From positions 34,167 through 47,637 of the forward strand of contig DMPB01000173.1 in assembly GCA_003456175.1 (NCBI GenBank): 13,471 bases of DNA, given 5' to 3'. Position 1 is the stretch's first letter; each line of letters starts with the position of its first letter. The notes beneath the pieces were generated by a model that was not told the origin of the DNA, ran no database searches, and saw only the letters and a program-made list of their open reading frames with translations. This document shows, piece after piece, positions 1 to 6,080 of the stretch. Made by a program: the position numbers and the translations under genes. The DNA is from Chitinophagaceae bacterium. GTDB lineage: Bacteria; Bacteroidota; Bacteroidia; Chitinophagales; Chitinophagaceae.

Positions 1-193
1 TGATTTGCTCTTTAGTATCGTTCTTCTTTGTTTTTGTGATTAGTGGCTCAACATAAGCACGTAAGGCTTTAGCTTTAGCTAAAGTAGTTGTGATACGCTT
101 GTGCGTAATTAAAGCATTAGCTAAGTTGGCCAAGAGGGCTTCTCTGTGTGCTTTCTTACGACCTAGATTGTTGATTTTGTCTCCGTGACGCAT
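1..193 (-). CDS. rplQ: 50S ribosomal protein L17, N-terminal part (cut by window edge)
   Basis: L17 is a large-subunit protein that lies near the peptide exit side of the ribosome. The frame starts at an ATG at 193-191 and is open to base 1, giving the first 64 residues. It begins [20 protein letters not shown] and continues with [19 protein letters not shown], the highly conserved L17 N-terminus. It lies 64 nt downstream of rpoA, the standard rpoA-rplQ order, and is the last visible gene of the operon. The C-terminal part lies outside the window, so its total length and any Bacteroidota-specific C-terminal extension cannot be judged. Identification is secure. Confidence 0.97.
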   Translation of the reverse strand, partial: MRHGDKINNLGRKKAHREALLANLANALITHKRITTTLAKAKALRAYVEPLITKTKKNDTKEQI

Positions 194-208
194 GGCTATT
201 GTGTTTTA

Positions 209-237
209 TGTTCGTACCGTGCCAGGAATTACGAACA
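209..237 (-). other. Intercistronic hairpin after rpoA
   Basis: TGTTCGTA at 209-216 pairs perfectly with TACGAACA at 230-237 (8 bp stem, 13-nt loop). It starts 20 nt after the rpoA stop in the direction of transcription and ends before the rplQ start. No U-run follows, so it is not an intrinsic terminator; it may set mRNA stability or processing between rpoA and rplQ. Confidence 0.55.
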
Positions 238-257
238 GTGTTCAAAAATAATTTTGA

Positions 258-1256
258 TTAGTCTAGGCTATCTAAACCTAGCTTGCTTAAATCCATTCCG
301 AAACCTAAGCCTCTTTCGCTCAATACTTGTTCGATTTCGCTCAAGCTCTTTTGACCGAAGTTGCGGAATTTCATTAAATCTTCTTGCTCGTACTGCACCA
401 ATTCGCTTAAGCTGTTGATTTTGGCTGCTTTTAAACAGTTGAAAGCACGAACGCTAAGATCTAAATCTTCTAATGGAGTTTTTAATACCTTACGTAATTG
501 TAAGATTTGCTCATCAACCACATCATCTTTCTTTTCTTCTTTGTTATCGAAAGTGATATTTTCGTCGGTGATGATCATAAGGTGCTGAATTAAGATGCGA
601 GCAGCTTGCTTCACAGCTTCTTCAGGGTGTATGGTACCATCGGTAATTACATCGAGCATTAGTTTTTCGTAATCGGTACGTTGCTCAACGCGGTAGTTAT
701 CGATAGAATACTTTACGTTCTTAATTGGTGTGTGAATAGAATCGATAGCAATAACGCCGAATGGAGCATCTTTTTGCTTGTTCTCTTCAGCAGGAATATA
801 ACCGCGACCTTTAGCAACTGTAAGCTCAATATCAATTTTCGCACTGCTATCGAGTGTACAAATTACTAACTCAGGGTTCATTACCTGAAAGTTTTGTGTA
901 GCCTCGCCTAACATACCAGCAGTGAATTCTGTTTTGTTGCGAACGCTTAACAATAACTTTTCAGTACTAACCTCTTGGTCGGTAACTTTCTTGAAACGTA
1001 CTTGCTTAAGGTTTAGGATAATTTCTGTTACATCTTCCGTTACGCCATGAATGGTAGCAAACTCGTGGTCTACACCATCAATTTTAATATTGTTGATCGC
1101 ATAACCTTCTAAGCTGTTCAACAATACACGACGTAATGCGTTGCCGATAGTTAAGCCATAACCTGGCTCTAACGGACGAAATTCAAAAGAACCTTCAAAA
1201 TCGGTTGCTTTCTGCAGAACGATTTTATCAGGCTTTTGGAAGTTTAAAATGGCCAT
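258..1256 (-). CDS. rpoA: DNA-directed RNA polymerase alpha subunit
   Basis: The alpha subunit dimerises to nucleate RNA polymerase assembly and carries a C-terminal domain that contacts UP-elements and activators. The 332-residue length is normal. The N-terminal domain contains the dimerisation segment with [20 protein letters not shown] near residues 28-47. After a charged linker (EEKKDD, around 240) comes a C-terminal domain with [13 protein letters not shown], whose Arg270 and Asn273 match the DNA-contacting Arg265 and Asn268 of the E. coli protein, followed by [11 protein letters not shown] (helix-hairpin-helix-like motif). The start is ATG at 1256-1254. It sits between rpsD and rplQ, as in most bacteria. 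The 157-nt gap from rpsD is long and holds a 13-bp hairpin and one copy of the interspersed repeat. Confidence 0.99.
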   Translation of the reverse strand: MAILNFQKPDKIVLQKATDFEGSFEFRPLEPGYGLTIGNALRRVLLNSLEGYAINNIKIDGVDHEFATIHGVTEDVTEIILNLKQVRFKKVTDQEVSTEKLLLSVRNKTEFTAGMLGEATQNFQVMNPELVICTLDSSAKIDIELTVAKGRGYIPAEENKQKDAPFGVIAIDSIHTPIKNVKYSIDNYRVEQRTDYEKLMLDVITDGTIHPEEAVKQAARILIQHLMIITDENITFDNKEEKKDDVVDEQILQLRKVLKTPLEDLDLSVRAFNCLKAAKINSLSELVQYEQEDLMKFRNFGQKSLSEIEQVLSERGLGFGMDLSKLGLDSLD

Positions 1257-1330
1257 ATTAAACTTTGGGTTTTATGGGTATTACTACCCGATTGGTTTTG
1301 CTTTAGGTGCAGCTAATATAGTTTTTTTCA

Positions 1331-1347
1331 CATTTACCGTAAGGTAA
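1331..1347 (+). repeat. Interspersed motif copy 1 (CATTTACCGTAAGGTAA)
   Basis: Exact consensus copy in the rpsD-rpoA gap. This copy has the longest palindromic extension of the set: TTACC-GTAA-GGTAA, and with one bulged G the stem extends to ACATTTACC/GGTAAGATGT (1330-1351). It is the only copy within the ribosomal-protein operon and lies between genes there. Confidence 0.8.
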
Positions 1348-1364
1348 GATGTAAAAGTGTAAGC

Positions 1365-1398
1365 AATAAATGGTAAGTGATGAAGCTTACCATTTATT
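1365..1398 (-). other. Intercistronic hairpin after rpsD
   Basis: AATAAATGGTAAG (1365-1377) and CTTACCATTTATT (1386-1398) form a perfect 13-bp inverted repeat with an 8-nt loop, starting 15 nt after the rpsD stop. No U-tract follows directly on the transcribed strand, so it is unlikely to terminate fully. It could act in processing, 3-prime-end protection or partial attenuation between rpsD and rpoA. Confidence 0.65.
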
Positions 1399-1413
1399 AC
1401 TTATAATTATCTA

Positions 1414-2019
1414 TTACTTGCTGTACAATTCTACGATTAGTTGTTCCTTGATATTTTCAGGAACGCTTTCACGTTCAGGGTAGGTAATGAAAGTACCTTT
1501 CTTTTCTGTATCGTTCCAGTCTAACCAGCTGAACTTAGGATTTTTACCACGAATCATGCTAGTGATGCTGCTGTTAGCTTCGCTTTTTTCTTTGATGCTG
1601 ATGATATCACCTGGCTTCAATTGGAAAGAAGGAATGTTAACGATTTCGCCATTCACTGTAATGTGCTTGTGGCTAACTAGCTGACGAGCAGCAGGGCGAC
1701 TTGGAGCAATACCTAAACGGAAAACTGTGTTGTCTAAACGAGCTTCTAAAAGCTTGATTAAGTTTTCACCGGTAACACCTTTGATACGAGCAGCTTCGGC
1801 AAATGTGTTACGGAATTGCTTCTCTAATACACCATAAGTGTACTTAGCCTTTTGCTTTTCACGCAACTGTAATGCATACTCGCCTAAGCTTTTACGCTTA
1901 CGAGCAGCACCGTGCTGACCGGGAGGGTTACTGTTCTTACCTAACCACTTACCATTGCCCAAAATAGGCTCTCCGAAAATTCTTGAGATTTTGGTCTTAG
2001 GACCTGTGTAACGTGCCAT
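1414..2019 (-). CDS. rpsD: 30S ribosomal protein S4
   Basis: S4 is a primary 16S rRNA-binding protein that initiates small-subunit assembly and in several bacteria also represses its own mRNA. The 201-residue length is typical. The protein starts [19 protein letters not shown] and contains [20 protein letters not shown] (around residues 90-108), which opens the S4 RNA-binding domain, followed by [20 protein letters not shown]. The N-terminal region has no cysteines, so this is the zinc-free form. The start is ATG at 2019-2017. A 158-nt leader separates it from rpsK and holds two hairpins, one of them (2033-2072) just upstream of the start, a reasonable place for S4 autoregulation, although that is inference. 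Confidence 0.99.
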   Translation of the reverse strand: MARYTGPKTKISRIFGEPILGNGKWLGKNSNPPGQHGAARKRKSLGEYALQLREKQKAKYTYGVLEKQFRNTFAEAARIKGVTGENLIKLLEARLDNTVFRLGIAPSRPAARQLVSHKHITVNGEIVNIPSFQLKPGDIISIKEKSEANSSITSMIRGKNPKFSWLDWNDTEKKGTFITYPERESVPENIKEQLIVELYSK

Positions 2020-2032
2020 AATTTATTTCATT

Positions 2033-2072
2033 CGATTTTTTTTGATTCGGCTCCTCGATCGGTAAAAAATCG
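2033..2072 (-). promoter_or_regulatory. Hairpin in the rpsD 5-prime leader, possible S4 control site
   Basis: CGATTTTTT (2033-2041) pairs with AAAAAATCG (2064-2072), a 9-bp stem around a 22-nt loop. It ends 13 nt before the rpsD start codon, so it would flank the ribosome-binding region. S4 represses translation of its own transcript in E. coli and B. subtilis through structured leaders, which makes a control role plausible. No similarity to those known leaders was recognised; the regulatory role is a guess from position. Confidence 0.35.
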
Positions 2073-2130
2073 TAAAAAATTAATCGGGAACCCTTTGTTA
2101 ATGAAACCTTTCGGCTTTTATAAAAACGTA

Positions 2131-2163
2131 GGAAGTGAAATGTATTTGCAACAATTCACTTCC
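2131..2163 (-). other. Intercistronic hairpin after rpsK
   Basis: GGAAGTGAA (2131-2139) and TTCACTTCC (2155-2163) pair perfectly over 9 bp; inside the loop TGT (2141-2143) and ACA (2151-2153) can pair as well across an A-A mismatch. It begins 14 nt after the rpsK stop and is not followed by a U-run, so it is a non-terminator stem in the rpsK-rpsD gap. Confidence 0.6.
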
Positions 2164-2177
2164 GTAAATATTTGAAA

Positions 2178-2588
2178 TTATACTCTACGCTTCTTAGGAG
2201 GACGACAGCCGTTGTGTGGCAACGGAGTGATATCTTTAATCATGGTAACTTCTAAACCTGATTGTGCAAGGCTACGAATAGCACCTTCACGGCCGCTACC
2301 AGGACCTTTTACATACACATCTACACGCTTTAAGCCAGCTTCTAATGCTACTTTAGCAGCATCGGCGGCAGCCATTTGTGCGGCGTATGGTGTGTTCTTT
2401 TTAGAACCACGGAAACCCATTTTACCAGCACTGCTCCAGCTAATAACTTGGCCTTGCTTGTTGGTCAAAGAAATAATGAGATTGTTGAAAGTTGCACTGA
2501 TGTGTGCATCGCCTTGGGCGTCAACTTTAACCACACGCTTTTTCGCGGCGGCCTTAGCACTGTTTTGTGCCTTGTTTGCTTTTGCCAT
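2178..2588 (-). CDS. rpsK: 30S ribosomal protein S11
   Basis: S11 lies on the platform of the small subunit near the mRNA exit, by the Shine-Dalgarno helix. The product is 136 residues. It has a lysine/alanine-rich N-terminal tail ([18 protein letters not shown]), then the conserved core with [52 protein letters not shown] and the invariant end [18 protein letters not shown]. The start is ATG at 2588-2586. It follows rpsM by 121 nt and precedes rpsD, the usual order. The inter-gene spacings are wide for a ribosomal operon, and hairpins fill them. Confidence 0.99.
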   Translation of the reverse strand: MAKANKAQNSAKAAAKKRVVKVDAQGDAHISATFNNLIISLTNKQGQVISWSSAGKMGFRGSKKNTPYAAQMAAADAAKVALEAGLKRVDVYVKGPGSGREGAIRSLAQSGLEVTMIKDITPLPHNGCRPPKKRRV

Positions 2589-2671
2589 TGTTAAATTTTG
2601 AGGTAATCGTCTAAAAATAAACCGCCTCCTGCTGCACTAAGCTGCTATCCGGCGGGCATATCTAAAATACA

Positions 2672-2700
2672 TCAGCCCACAACTTGGGATTGTGAGCTGA
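2672..2700 (-). other. Intercistronic hairpin after rpsM
   Basis: TCAGCCCACAA (2672-2682) and TTGTGAGCTGA (2690-2700) form an 11-bp stem with a single C-A mismatch and a 7-nt loop. It starts 9 nt after the rpsM stop. The downstream transcribed sequence is only mildly U-rich, so full termination is not expected. Confidence 0.6.
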
Positions 2701-2709
2701 AATAGATTA

Positions 2710-3090
2710 TTATTTCTTAGGAGCCTTTTTCTTACCGGCAACAGTTTTACGCTTACCCTTACGAGTACGACTGTTGGTTTTAGTACGCTGACCACGAACA
2801 GGCAACCCTTTACGGTGGCGAAGACCACGGTAGCATACGATATCCAATAAACGCTTAATGTTCATTGAAACTTCGCTACGCAAAGCACCTTCAACCTTTA
2901 ACTCAGCATTGATGAAGTTACGGATGGCACCCAATTCATCATCGTTCCATTCGTGTACTTTTTTATCGTAGCTGATTCCAGCGTTCTCTAGTATGCGACG
3001 GGCAGTTGCACGGCCAATACCATAAATATAGGTAAGACCAATTTCGCCTCTTTTGTTCTTTGGTAAGTCAATACCGGCAATACGAGCCAT
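2710..3090 (-). CDS. rpsM: 30S ribosomal protein S13
   Basis: S13 sits in the head of the small subunit and contacts the P-site tRNA and 50S bridge elements. The 126-residue protein begins [20 protein letters not shown] and has [19 protein letters not shown] (helix-two-turn-helix region), then [19 protein letters not shown], and a basic tail ending [15 protein letters not shown] that reaches tRNA in known structures. The start is ATG at 3090-3088. It follows rpmJ by 41 nt, the normal infA-rpmJ-rpsM order. Confidence 0.99.
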   Translation of the reverse strand: MARIAGIDLPKNKRGEIGLTYIYGIGRATARRILENAGISYDKKVHEWNDDELGAIRNFINAELKVEGALRSEVSMNIKRLLDIVCYRGLRHRKGLPVRGQRTKTNSRTRKGKRKTVAGKKKAPKK

Positions 3091-3131
3091 ATTAGAATAT
3101 CAATTTTTACCTTTAATAATTACTGCTGTGA

Positions 3132-3248
3132 TTAACCCTGACGTTGCTTATAACGAGGATTCTTTTTGTTAATAATGTACAGCTTGCCTTTTCTGCGTAC
3201 AATCTTACAGTCGGCACTACGCTTTTTAACAGATGCTCTTACTTTCAT
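3132..3248 (-). CDS. rpmJ: 50S ribosomal protein L36, zinc-free form
   Basis: Translating the minus strand from ATG at 3248-3246 to TAA at 3134-3132 gives 38 residues: [20 protein letters not shown], then [18 protein letters not shown]. This is the complete L36 consensus at both ends. The zinc-binding form has three Cys and one His; here only Cys14 remains, with Ser, Asn/Lys and Tyr at the other ligand positions. This is therefore the metal-free variant, usual in Bacteroidota as far as I know. It lies between infA (49 nt) and rpsM (41 nt). It is short and easily missed by length-based gene finding. Confidence 0.97.
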   Translation of the reverse strand: MKVRASVKKRSADCKIVRRKGKLYIINKKNPRYKQRQG

Positions 3249-3270
3249 AACAATGTTGTTATTTGTGCTG

Positions 3271-3286
3271 TGCCGTTTGTACGGCA
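3271..3286 (-). other. Intercistronic hairpin after infA
   Basis: TGCCGT (3271-3276) and ACGGCA (3281-3286) form a 6-bp GC-rich stem with a 4-nt loop, beginning 11 nt after the infA stop. It lies in the short infA-rpmJ gap and has no U-run. Confidence 0.45.
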
Positions 3287-3297
3287 GTGTTTAAATA

Positions 3298-3516
3298 CTA
3301 TTTATAACGGAAAATGATACGTCCACGAGTTAAATCGTACGGACTTAACTCAACGCCCACCTTATCGCCAGGTAGTATTCTGATGTAATTCATTCGCATT
3401 TTGCCTGAGATGGTAGCCAATATTTCGTGGCCATTTTCAAGCTTAACTCTGAACATAGCGTTGCTCAAAGCTTCAATGATTACGCCATCCTGTTTAATTA
3501 GTGATTGTTTCGACAT
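3298..3516 (-). CDS. infA: Translation initiation factor IF-1
   Basis: IF-1 is a small OB-fold protein that binds the ribosomal A site during initiation and helps IF-2 and IF-3. The 72 residues are the standard length: [20 protein letters not shown], then [20 protein letters not shown], then [27 protein letters not shown] in two overlapping conserved blocks, ending FRYK. The start is ATG at 3516-3514. It appears to be the first gene of the transcription unit: the next gene upstream has its own terminator at 3627-3649, and a Bacteroidota -7 word lies 17 nt before the start codon. In many Bacteroidota map and secY precede infA; they are absent here. Confidence 0.99.
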   Translation of the reverse strand: MSKQSLIKQDGVIIEALSNAMFRVKLENGHEILATISGKMRMNYIRILPGDKVGVELSPYDLTRGRIIFRYK

Positions 3517-3532
3517 ATCAATTTTCGGGCTG

Positions 3533-3540
3533 CAAAGATA
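3533..3540 (-). promoter_or_regulatory. Bacteroidota -7 box TATCTTTG upstream of infA
   Basis: The minus strand reads TATCTTTG-CA, a full match to the Bacteroidota -7 consensus TAnnTTTG used by the primary sigma factor. It lies between the terminator at 3627-3649 and infA, where a promoter is needed. Initiation a few bases downstream would give a leader of roughly 10 nt. No good TTTG/TTG -33 box is seen at the ideal spacing; upstream DNA is A/T-rich. Confidence 0.55.
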
Positions 3541-3626
3541 GAAGTATCGTGTGAAATAATAAAAGTTTTCAAAAAAAATTTACACAGTTTATGCCCAAAA
3601 GCAGTCAAATATAGATGCCTCAAGCT

Positions 3627-3649
3627 AAAAAACCCGCCGAAGCGGGTTT
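3627..3649 (-). terminator. Intrinsic terminator of the first paralog (UUCG tetraloop)
   Basis: On the minus strand AAACCCGC-TTCG-GCGGGTTT is followed directly by further T residues, giving a perfect 8-bp stem closed by a very stable UUCG loop and a run of six U. It begins 23 nt after the stop of the gene at 3673-4077 and separates that gene from infA. On the plus strand the U-run is poor, so it works mainly leftward. Confidence 0.88.
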
Positions 3650-3672
3650 ATATTGATTTTTCACTACTGTCA

Positions 3673-4077
3673 TTACATGGCTGCATCGGTAAGATGCACC
3701 TTCGTCATCTGATGATATTGGTTTTGCAGTTGGTGTACAAAATGTACTTCTGGGTTATGTCTTCTATCTTCACGATACCACATATCTATATGTTCATAAT
3801 CGCCAAGCTGATGTATGCGTAATCTAAAGGCTCCTTTTTTGTATTCAATATCGCCATCTTCGTAACGCTCTCTAAAAAATTGAAGCTGTTTTAAACTTGT
3901 ATCGTTCAACGGTATGGGGTAAATATGTTCAGGTGTGTACCAAAACGGCTGTACATCGTTCGCAATACACACTTGTTTATCATCGGTATTCAAAGCTACC
4001 ACTTCGCCTTTCGAGCGTACTCCTTCAAATTCTGCGACAACATAATCGCCAACTTGCAGTTCGTTAAAGCGTATCAT
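3673..4077 (-). CDS. Uncharacterised 134-aa protein, paralog A (SH3-like N-terminus, HQLQN C-terminus)
   Basis: Function unknown. The product starts MIRFNELQVGDYVVAEFEG; the run of short beta-type segments up to residue 50, with a VGD and GEV turn, suggests an SH3/KOW-like small barrel. Then come YPIPLND (residues 53-59), a strongly charged WYREDRRH (100-107) and VHQLQNQYHQMTKVHL (114-129). No signal peptide, membrane segment or catalytic motif is visible, so it is probably cytosolic. From memory, many small Bacteroidota proteins combine an N-terminal barrel with a PIPLTEE..L..LGF segment and end in YVHQLQNLYFALTGEEL; this protein looks like a divergent branch of that group. It is about 63% identical to the neighbouring product of 4200-4607, so the pair arose by tandem duplication. 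It has its own terminator downstream and another terminator upstream, so it is probably monocistronic. Confidence 0.85.
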   Translation of the reverse strand: MIRFNELQVGDYVVAEFEGVRSKGEVVALNTDDKQVCIANDVQPFWYTPEHIYPIPLNDTSLKQLQFFRERYEDGDIEYKKGAFRLRIHQLGDYEHIDMWYREDRRHNPEVHFVHQLQNQYHQMTKVHLTDAAM

Positions 4078-4102
4078 AAGGCTGTGTTTTAGAGTGTAAA
4101 GG

Positions 4103-4118
4103 TACCTTACGGTAAATG
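4103..4118 (-). repeat. Interspersed motif copy 2 (CATTTACCGTAAGGTA)
   Basis: Exact consensus copy on the minus strand, 25 nt upstream of the start of paralog A and downstream of the terminator of paralog B. It therefore sits in the likely promoter or leader region of paralog A. Confidence 0.8.
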
Positions 4119-4142
4119 CTTTCGCTAGTAAGTAAAGACAAT

Positions 4143-4175
4143 AAAAAAGCCAACTCAGGTTAATTTGAATTGGCT
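4143..4175 (-). terminator. Intrinsic terminator of paralog B
   Basis: The minus strand reads AGCCAATTCA, a loop, TGAGTTGGCT, then TTTTTATT: AGCCAA (4148-4153) pairs with TTGGCT (4170-4175), and the stem continues inward past one mismatch. A U-rich tract follows directly. It begins 24 nt after the stop of the gene at 4200-4607 and isolates the two paralogs from one another. Confidence 0.82.
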
Positions 4176-4199
4176 CAGAATAATTTGGAGGGCAACCAA

Positions 4200-4607
4200 T
4201 TATACCATTACCGCGTTGGTAAGATGCACTTTCGTCATATCATGATAATAATTCTGTAACTGATGTACATATTTCACAGCCGGGTGGTGCCTTCTATCTT
4301 CCCGATACCAGATATCAATATTTTCGAAATTACCTTCGGTTGGTATCACCAATCGAAAAGCGCCTTTTTTGTATTTAATGCTACCATCACCTTGCTGCTC
4401 TTTAGAGAAGTTCAGCATCATCAGGCTTTCATCGTTCAGTGCAATAGGGTATAAATGCTCGGTGGTGAACCAAAAATCTTGCACTTCGGTTGCAACACAT
4501 ACTTGCTTTTCATCGCCATTGAGGCGTGTAACTTCGCCCCACCATTGTTGGCCTTCGTACTCGGCCATAAGGTAGTCGCCTACCTTAATTTCGTTGAACT
4601 TAATCAT
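4200..4607 (-). CDS. Uncharacterised 135-aa protein, paralog B
   Basis: Function unknown; sister of paralog A. I place the start at ATG 4607-4605 because the protein then begins MIKFNEIKVGDYLMAEYEG and aligns with paralog A from residue 1; an upstream in-frame ATG at 4691 would add 28 residues with no counterpart and would run through the hmgA terminator. Shared blocks are KQVC, FW-T-EH-YPI-LND, KYKKGAFRL, IDIWYREDRRH and VHQLQN-YH-MTKVHLT. The N-terminal part is more variable (QQWWGEV here against VRSKGEV). No signal peptide or catalytic motif is seen. Both neighbours' terminators flank it, so it is probably transcribed alone. An SH3-like nucleic-acid or protein-binding role is possible but unproven. 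Confidence 0.85.
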   Translation of the reverse strand: MIKFNEIKVGDYLMAEYEGQQWWGEVTRLNGDEKQVCVATEVQDFWFTTEHLYPIALNDESLMMLNFSKEQQGDGSIKYKKGAFRLVIPTEGNFENIDIWYREDRRHHPAVKYVHQLQNYYHDMTKVHLTNAVMV

Positions 4608-4651
4608 ATAGCAGTCGTTTTTGTAGCTGTAATGTACAAAATTTTTTAGAG

Positions 4652-4689
4652 AAATAAAAAGGTTGCTTTTCCTTACGGTAAAAGCAACC
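4652..4689 (-). terminator. Intrinsic terminator of hmgA with the interspersed motif in its loop
   Basis: On the minus strand GGTTGCTTTT (4689-4680) pairs perfectly with AAAAGCAACC (4670-4661), a 10-bp stem, followed by TTTTTATTTC. The 9-nt loop is ACCGTAAGG, the core of the repeat. It begins 34 nt after the hmgA stop. Its plus-strand counterpart lacks a good U-run. Confidence 0.9.
4671..4684 (-). repeat. Interspersed motif copy 3 (CTTTTACCGTAAGG), variant in terminator loop
   Basis: This copy keeps TTTACCGTAAGG but has CT for CA at its 5-prime side and A for the final T, the changes being those that allow the flanking terminator arms to pair. It faces copy 4 in inverted orientation: 4671-4682 and 4707-4718 are a perfect 12-bp inverted repeat. 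Confidence 0.75.
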
Positions 4690-4704
4690 ATACATATGTA
4701 TTAA

Positions 4705-4720
4705 CATTTACCGTAAGGTA
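4705..4720 (+). repeat. Interspersed motif copy 4 (CATTTACCGTAAGGTA)
   Basis: Exact consensus copy between the hmgA stop codon and the hmgA terminator. Together with copy 3 it flanks the 10-bp palindrome TACATATGTA (4691-4700). Confidence 0.8.
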
Positions 4721-4723
4721 CTG

Positions 4724-5881
4724 CTACTCCATCCAACTTTTAGTATAATCAGGATTTTCAATAGCTAATGCAGCTTCTGTAAGTTGCAGTGGGTAGAAGG
4801 TATCTACCATTACTGCAAGTTCTTGTGTTTCTTTTTTACCAATACTTTTTTCTACTGCACCCGGATGCGGCCCATGGGGTATACCGGCAGGGTGTAAGGT
4901 TATCATACCTCTGGTTACGTTTTTACGGCTCATAAAATCGCCATCAACGTAATAGAGCACCTCGTCGCTATCAATATTGCTATGGTTATAAGGCGCAGGA
5001 ATAGCTTGCGGATGATAATCGTACAAGCGAGGTACAAAACTGCAAATCACAAAATTGTGTGCCTCGAATGTTTGATGTACCGGCGGCGGCTGATGCACCC
5101 TTCCTGTTATTGGTTCAAAATTGTGAATGCTAAAGGCATAGGGGTAGCAACAACCATCCCATCCTACAACATCGAAGGGATGATACCCGTAGTGAATATG
5201 GTACATCATTCCTTTTTTCTTCGTTCGTATTACAAAATCGCCAGCTTCGTCAATCGTTACCAATTGTTGGGGCTTGCGCAAATCGCGTTCGCAAAAAGGT
5301 GCATGCTCTAACAATTGACCGTACTTGCTTAAATATCTTTTAGGGAAGATGATTGGGCTAAAACTTTCAACAATGAACAAGCGATTATTGGTGGTATTAA
5401 AATGAATCTGATAAATGGTACCACGTGGAATGTGCAGATAATCGCCATAGGCAAATGGTATTTCGCCATATTGGGTTAACAACTTGCCTTCGCCTTCATG
5501 AATAAAGAGCATTTCATCGGCATCGGCATTTTTATAAAAGTAATTAGTAAGACTTTCTTGCGGCGCAGCTAGTGAAATATGACAATCGTTATTCACTAAA
5601 ACGGGGGTGCGGCTTTCTAGATAGTCGGCCTTGGGCTGTACATTGAAGCCTTCAAAACTGCGATGCTTTAGCATTTTTTCTTCTGCTATTGTAGGCGCTA
5701 CGCTGTAAGGCTCCTCTACATGTGTGATGACTGTTGGCGGATGGCAATGATACAGTAAACTGTAATCGTTACTGAAGCCTTCGGTACTGAAAAGTTGTTC
5801 TGAATACAATGAGCCATCGGCTTTGCGAAATTGAATATGACGCTTATCGGGAATGGTTCCTAAAGTATAATAATGTGGCAT
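4724..5881 (-). CDS. hmgA: Homogentisate 1,2-dioxygenase
   Basis: This enzyme opens the ring of homogentisate with O2 and non-haem Fe(II) to give maleylacetoacetate in tyrosine/phenylalanine breakdown. I start it at ATG 5881-5879 (385 residues, MPHYYTLGTIPDKRHIQFRK), the usual N-terminus of the bacterial family; in-frame codons upstream add non-conserved sequence and would need a TTG start. Cupin-fold signatures include DADEMLFIHEGEGKLLTQYG (around 121-140), HIPRGTIYQIHF and HPFDVVGWDGCCYPYAFSI. The probable Fe ligands are His300 and Glu307 (NHSNIDSDEV) and His336 (GIPHGPHPG). It stands alone: a strong terminator follows, and neither 4-hydroxyphenylpyruvate dioxygenase nor fumarylacetoacetase is in the window. 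It is divergent from the phosphoesterase gene across 199 bp. Confidence 0.93.
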   Translation of the reverse strand: MPHYYTLGTIPDKRHIQFRKADGSLYSEQLFSTEGFSNDYSLLYHCHPPTVITHVEEPYSVAPTIAEEKMLKHRSFEGFNVQPKADYLESRTPVLVNNDCHISLAAPQESLTNYFYKNADADEMLFIHEGEGKLLTQYGEIPFAYGDYLHIPRGTIYQIHFNTTNNRLFIVESFSPIIFPKRYLSKYGQLLEHAPFCERDLRKPQQLVTIDEAGDFVIRTKKKGMMYHIHYGYHPFDVVGWDGCCYPYAFSIHNFEPITGRVHQPPPVHQTFEAHNFVICSFVPRLYDYHPQAIPAPYNHSNIDSDEVLYYVDGDFMSRKNVTRGMITLHPAGIPHGPHPGAVEKSIGKKETQELAVMVDTFYPLQLTEAALAIENPDYTKSWME

Positions 5882-6080
5882 AAGTGATACGTTCGTGTTT
5901 AATGATGATCGACAAGAAAAATTGTGTTTTGTTACCTCACCAACCAACGCCGATCCATGGCTAGTGTAGCTACCAGAAATACATACTTCCAATAGCGTTT
6001 ATCGATCCAATACGTGAAGTTTCTGCAAAATGGCATGTAAGTGCATCGTTATTACGCTAAAGTAAAATATTTTGCCTGCA
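5882..6080. promoter_or_regulatory. Divergent intergenic region between hmgA and the phosphoesterase gene
   Basis: This 199-bp gap must hold promoters for both directions. The plus strand has an imperfect -7-like word ending in TATTTTGCC (6068-6076) just before the phosphoesterase ATG, but it does not match TAnnTTTG exactly. No convincing -7 word was found for hmgA and no operator palindrome stands out. Confidence 0.4.

Noticed and set aside
58..67. Motif-like CACGTAAGGC in rplQ
   Set aside because: It matches only the GTAAGGC half and lacks CATTTACC; explained by conserved L17 codons.
4608..4691. N-terminal extension of paralog B from ATG at 4691
   Set aside because: It would be translated from the hmgA terminator hairpin and has no counterpart in paralog A; ATG 4607 aligns both proteins from residue 1.
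4661..4720. CRISPR-like or tandem repeat array at the repeat pair
   Set aside because: The copies are inverted, not direct, the spacing across the window is irregular (tens of bases to kilobases), and there are no cas genes.
5882..5992. N-terminal extension of the homogentisate dioxygenase frame
   Set aside because: It needs a TTG start and adds 37 residues with no family similarity; the ATG at 5881 gives the canonical MPHYYTLG start.
6067..6074. Possible -7 promoter box before the phosphoesterase gene
   Set aside because: ATATTTTG does not match TAnnTTTG at the two key TA bases, and no -33 partner is seen, so it was kept only as a remark.
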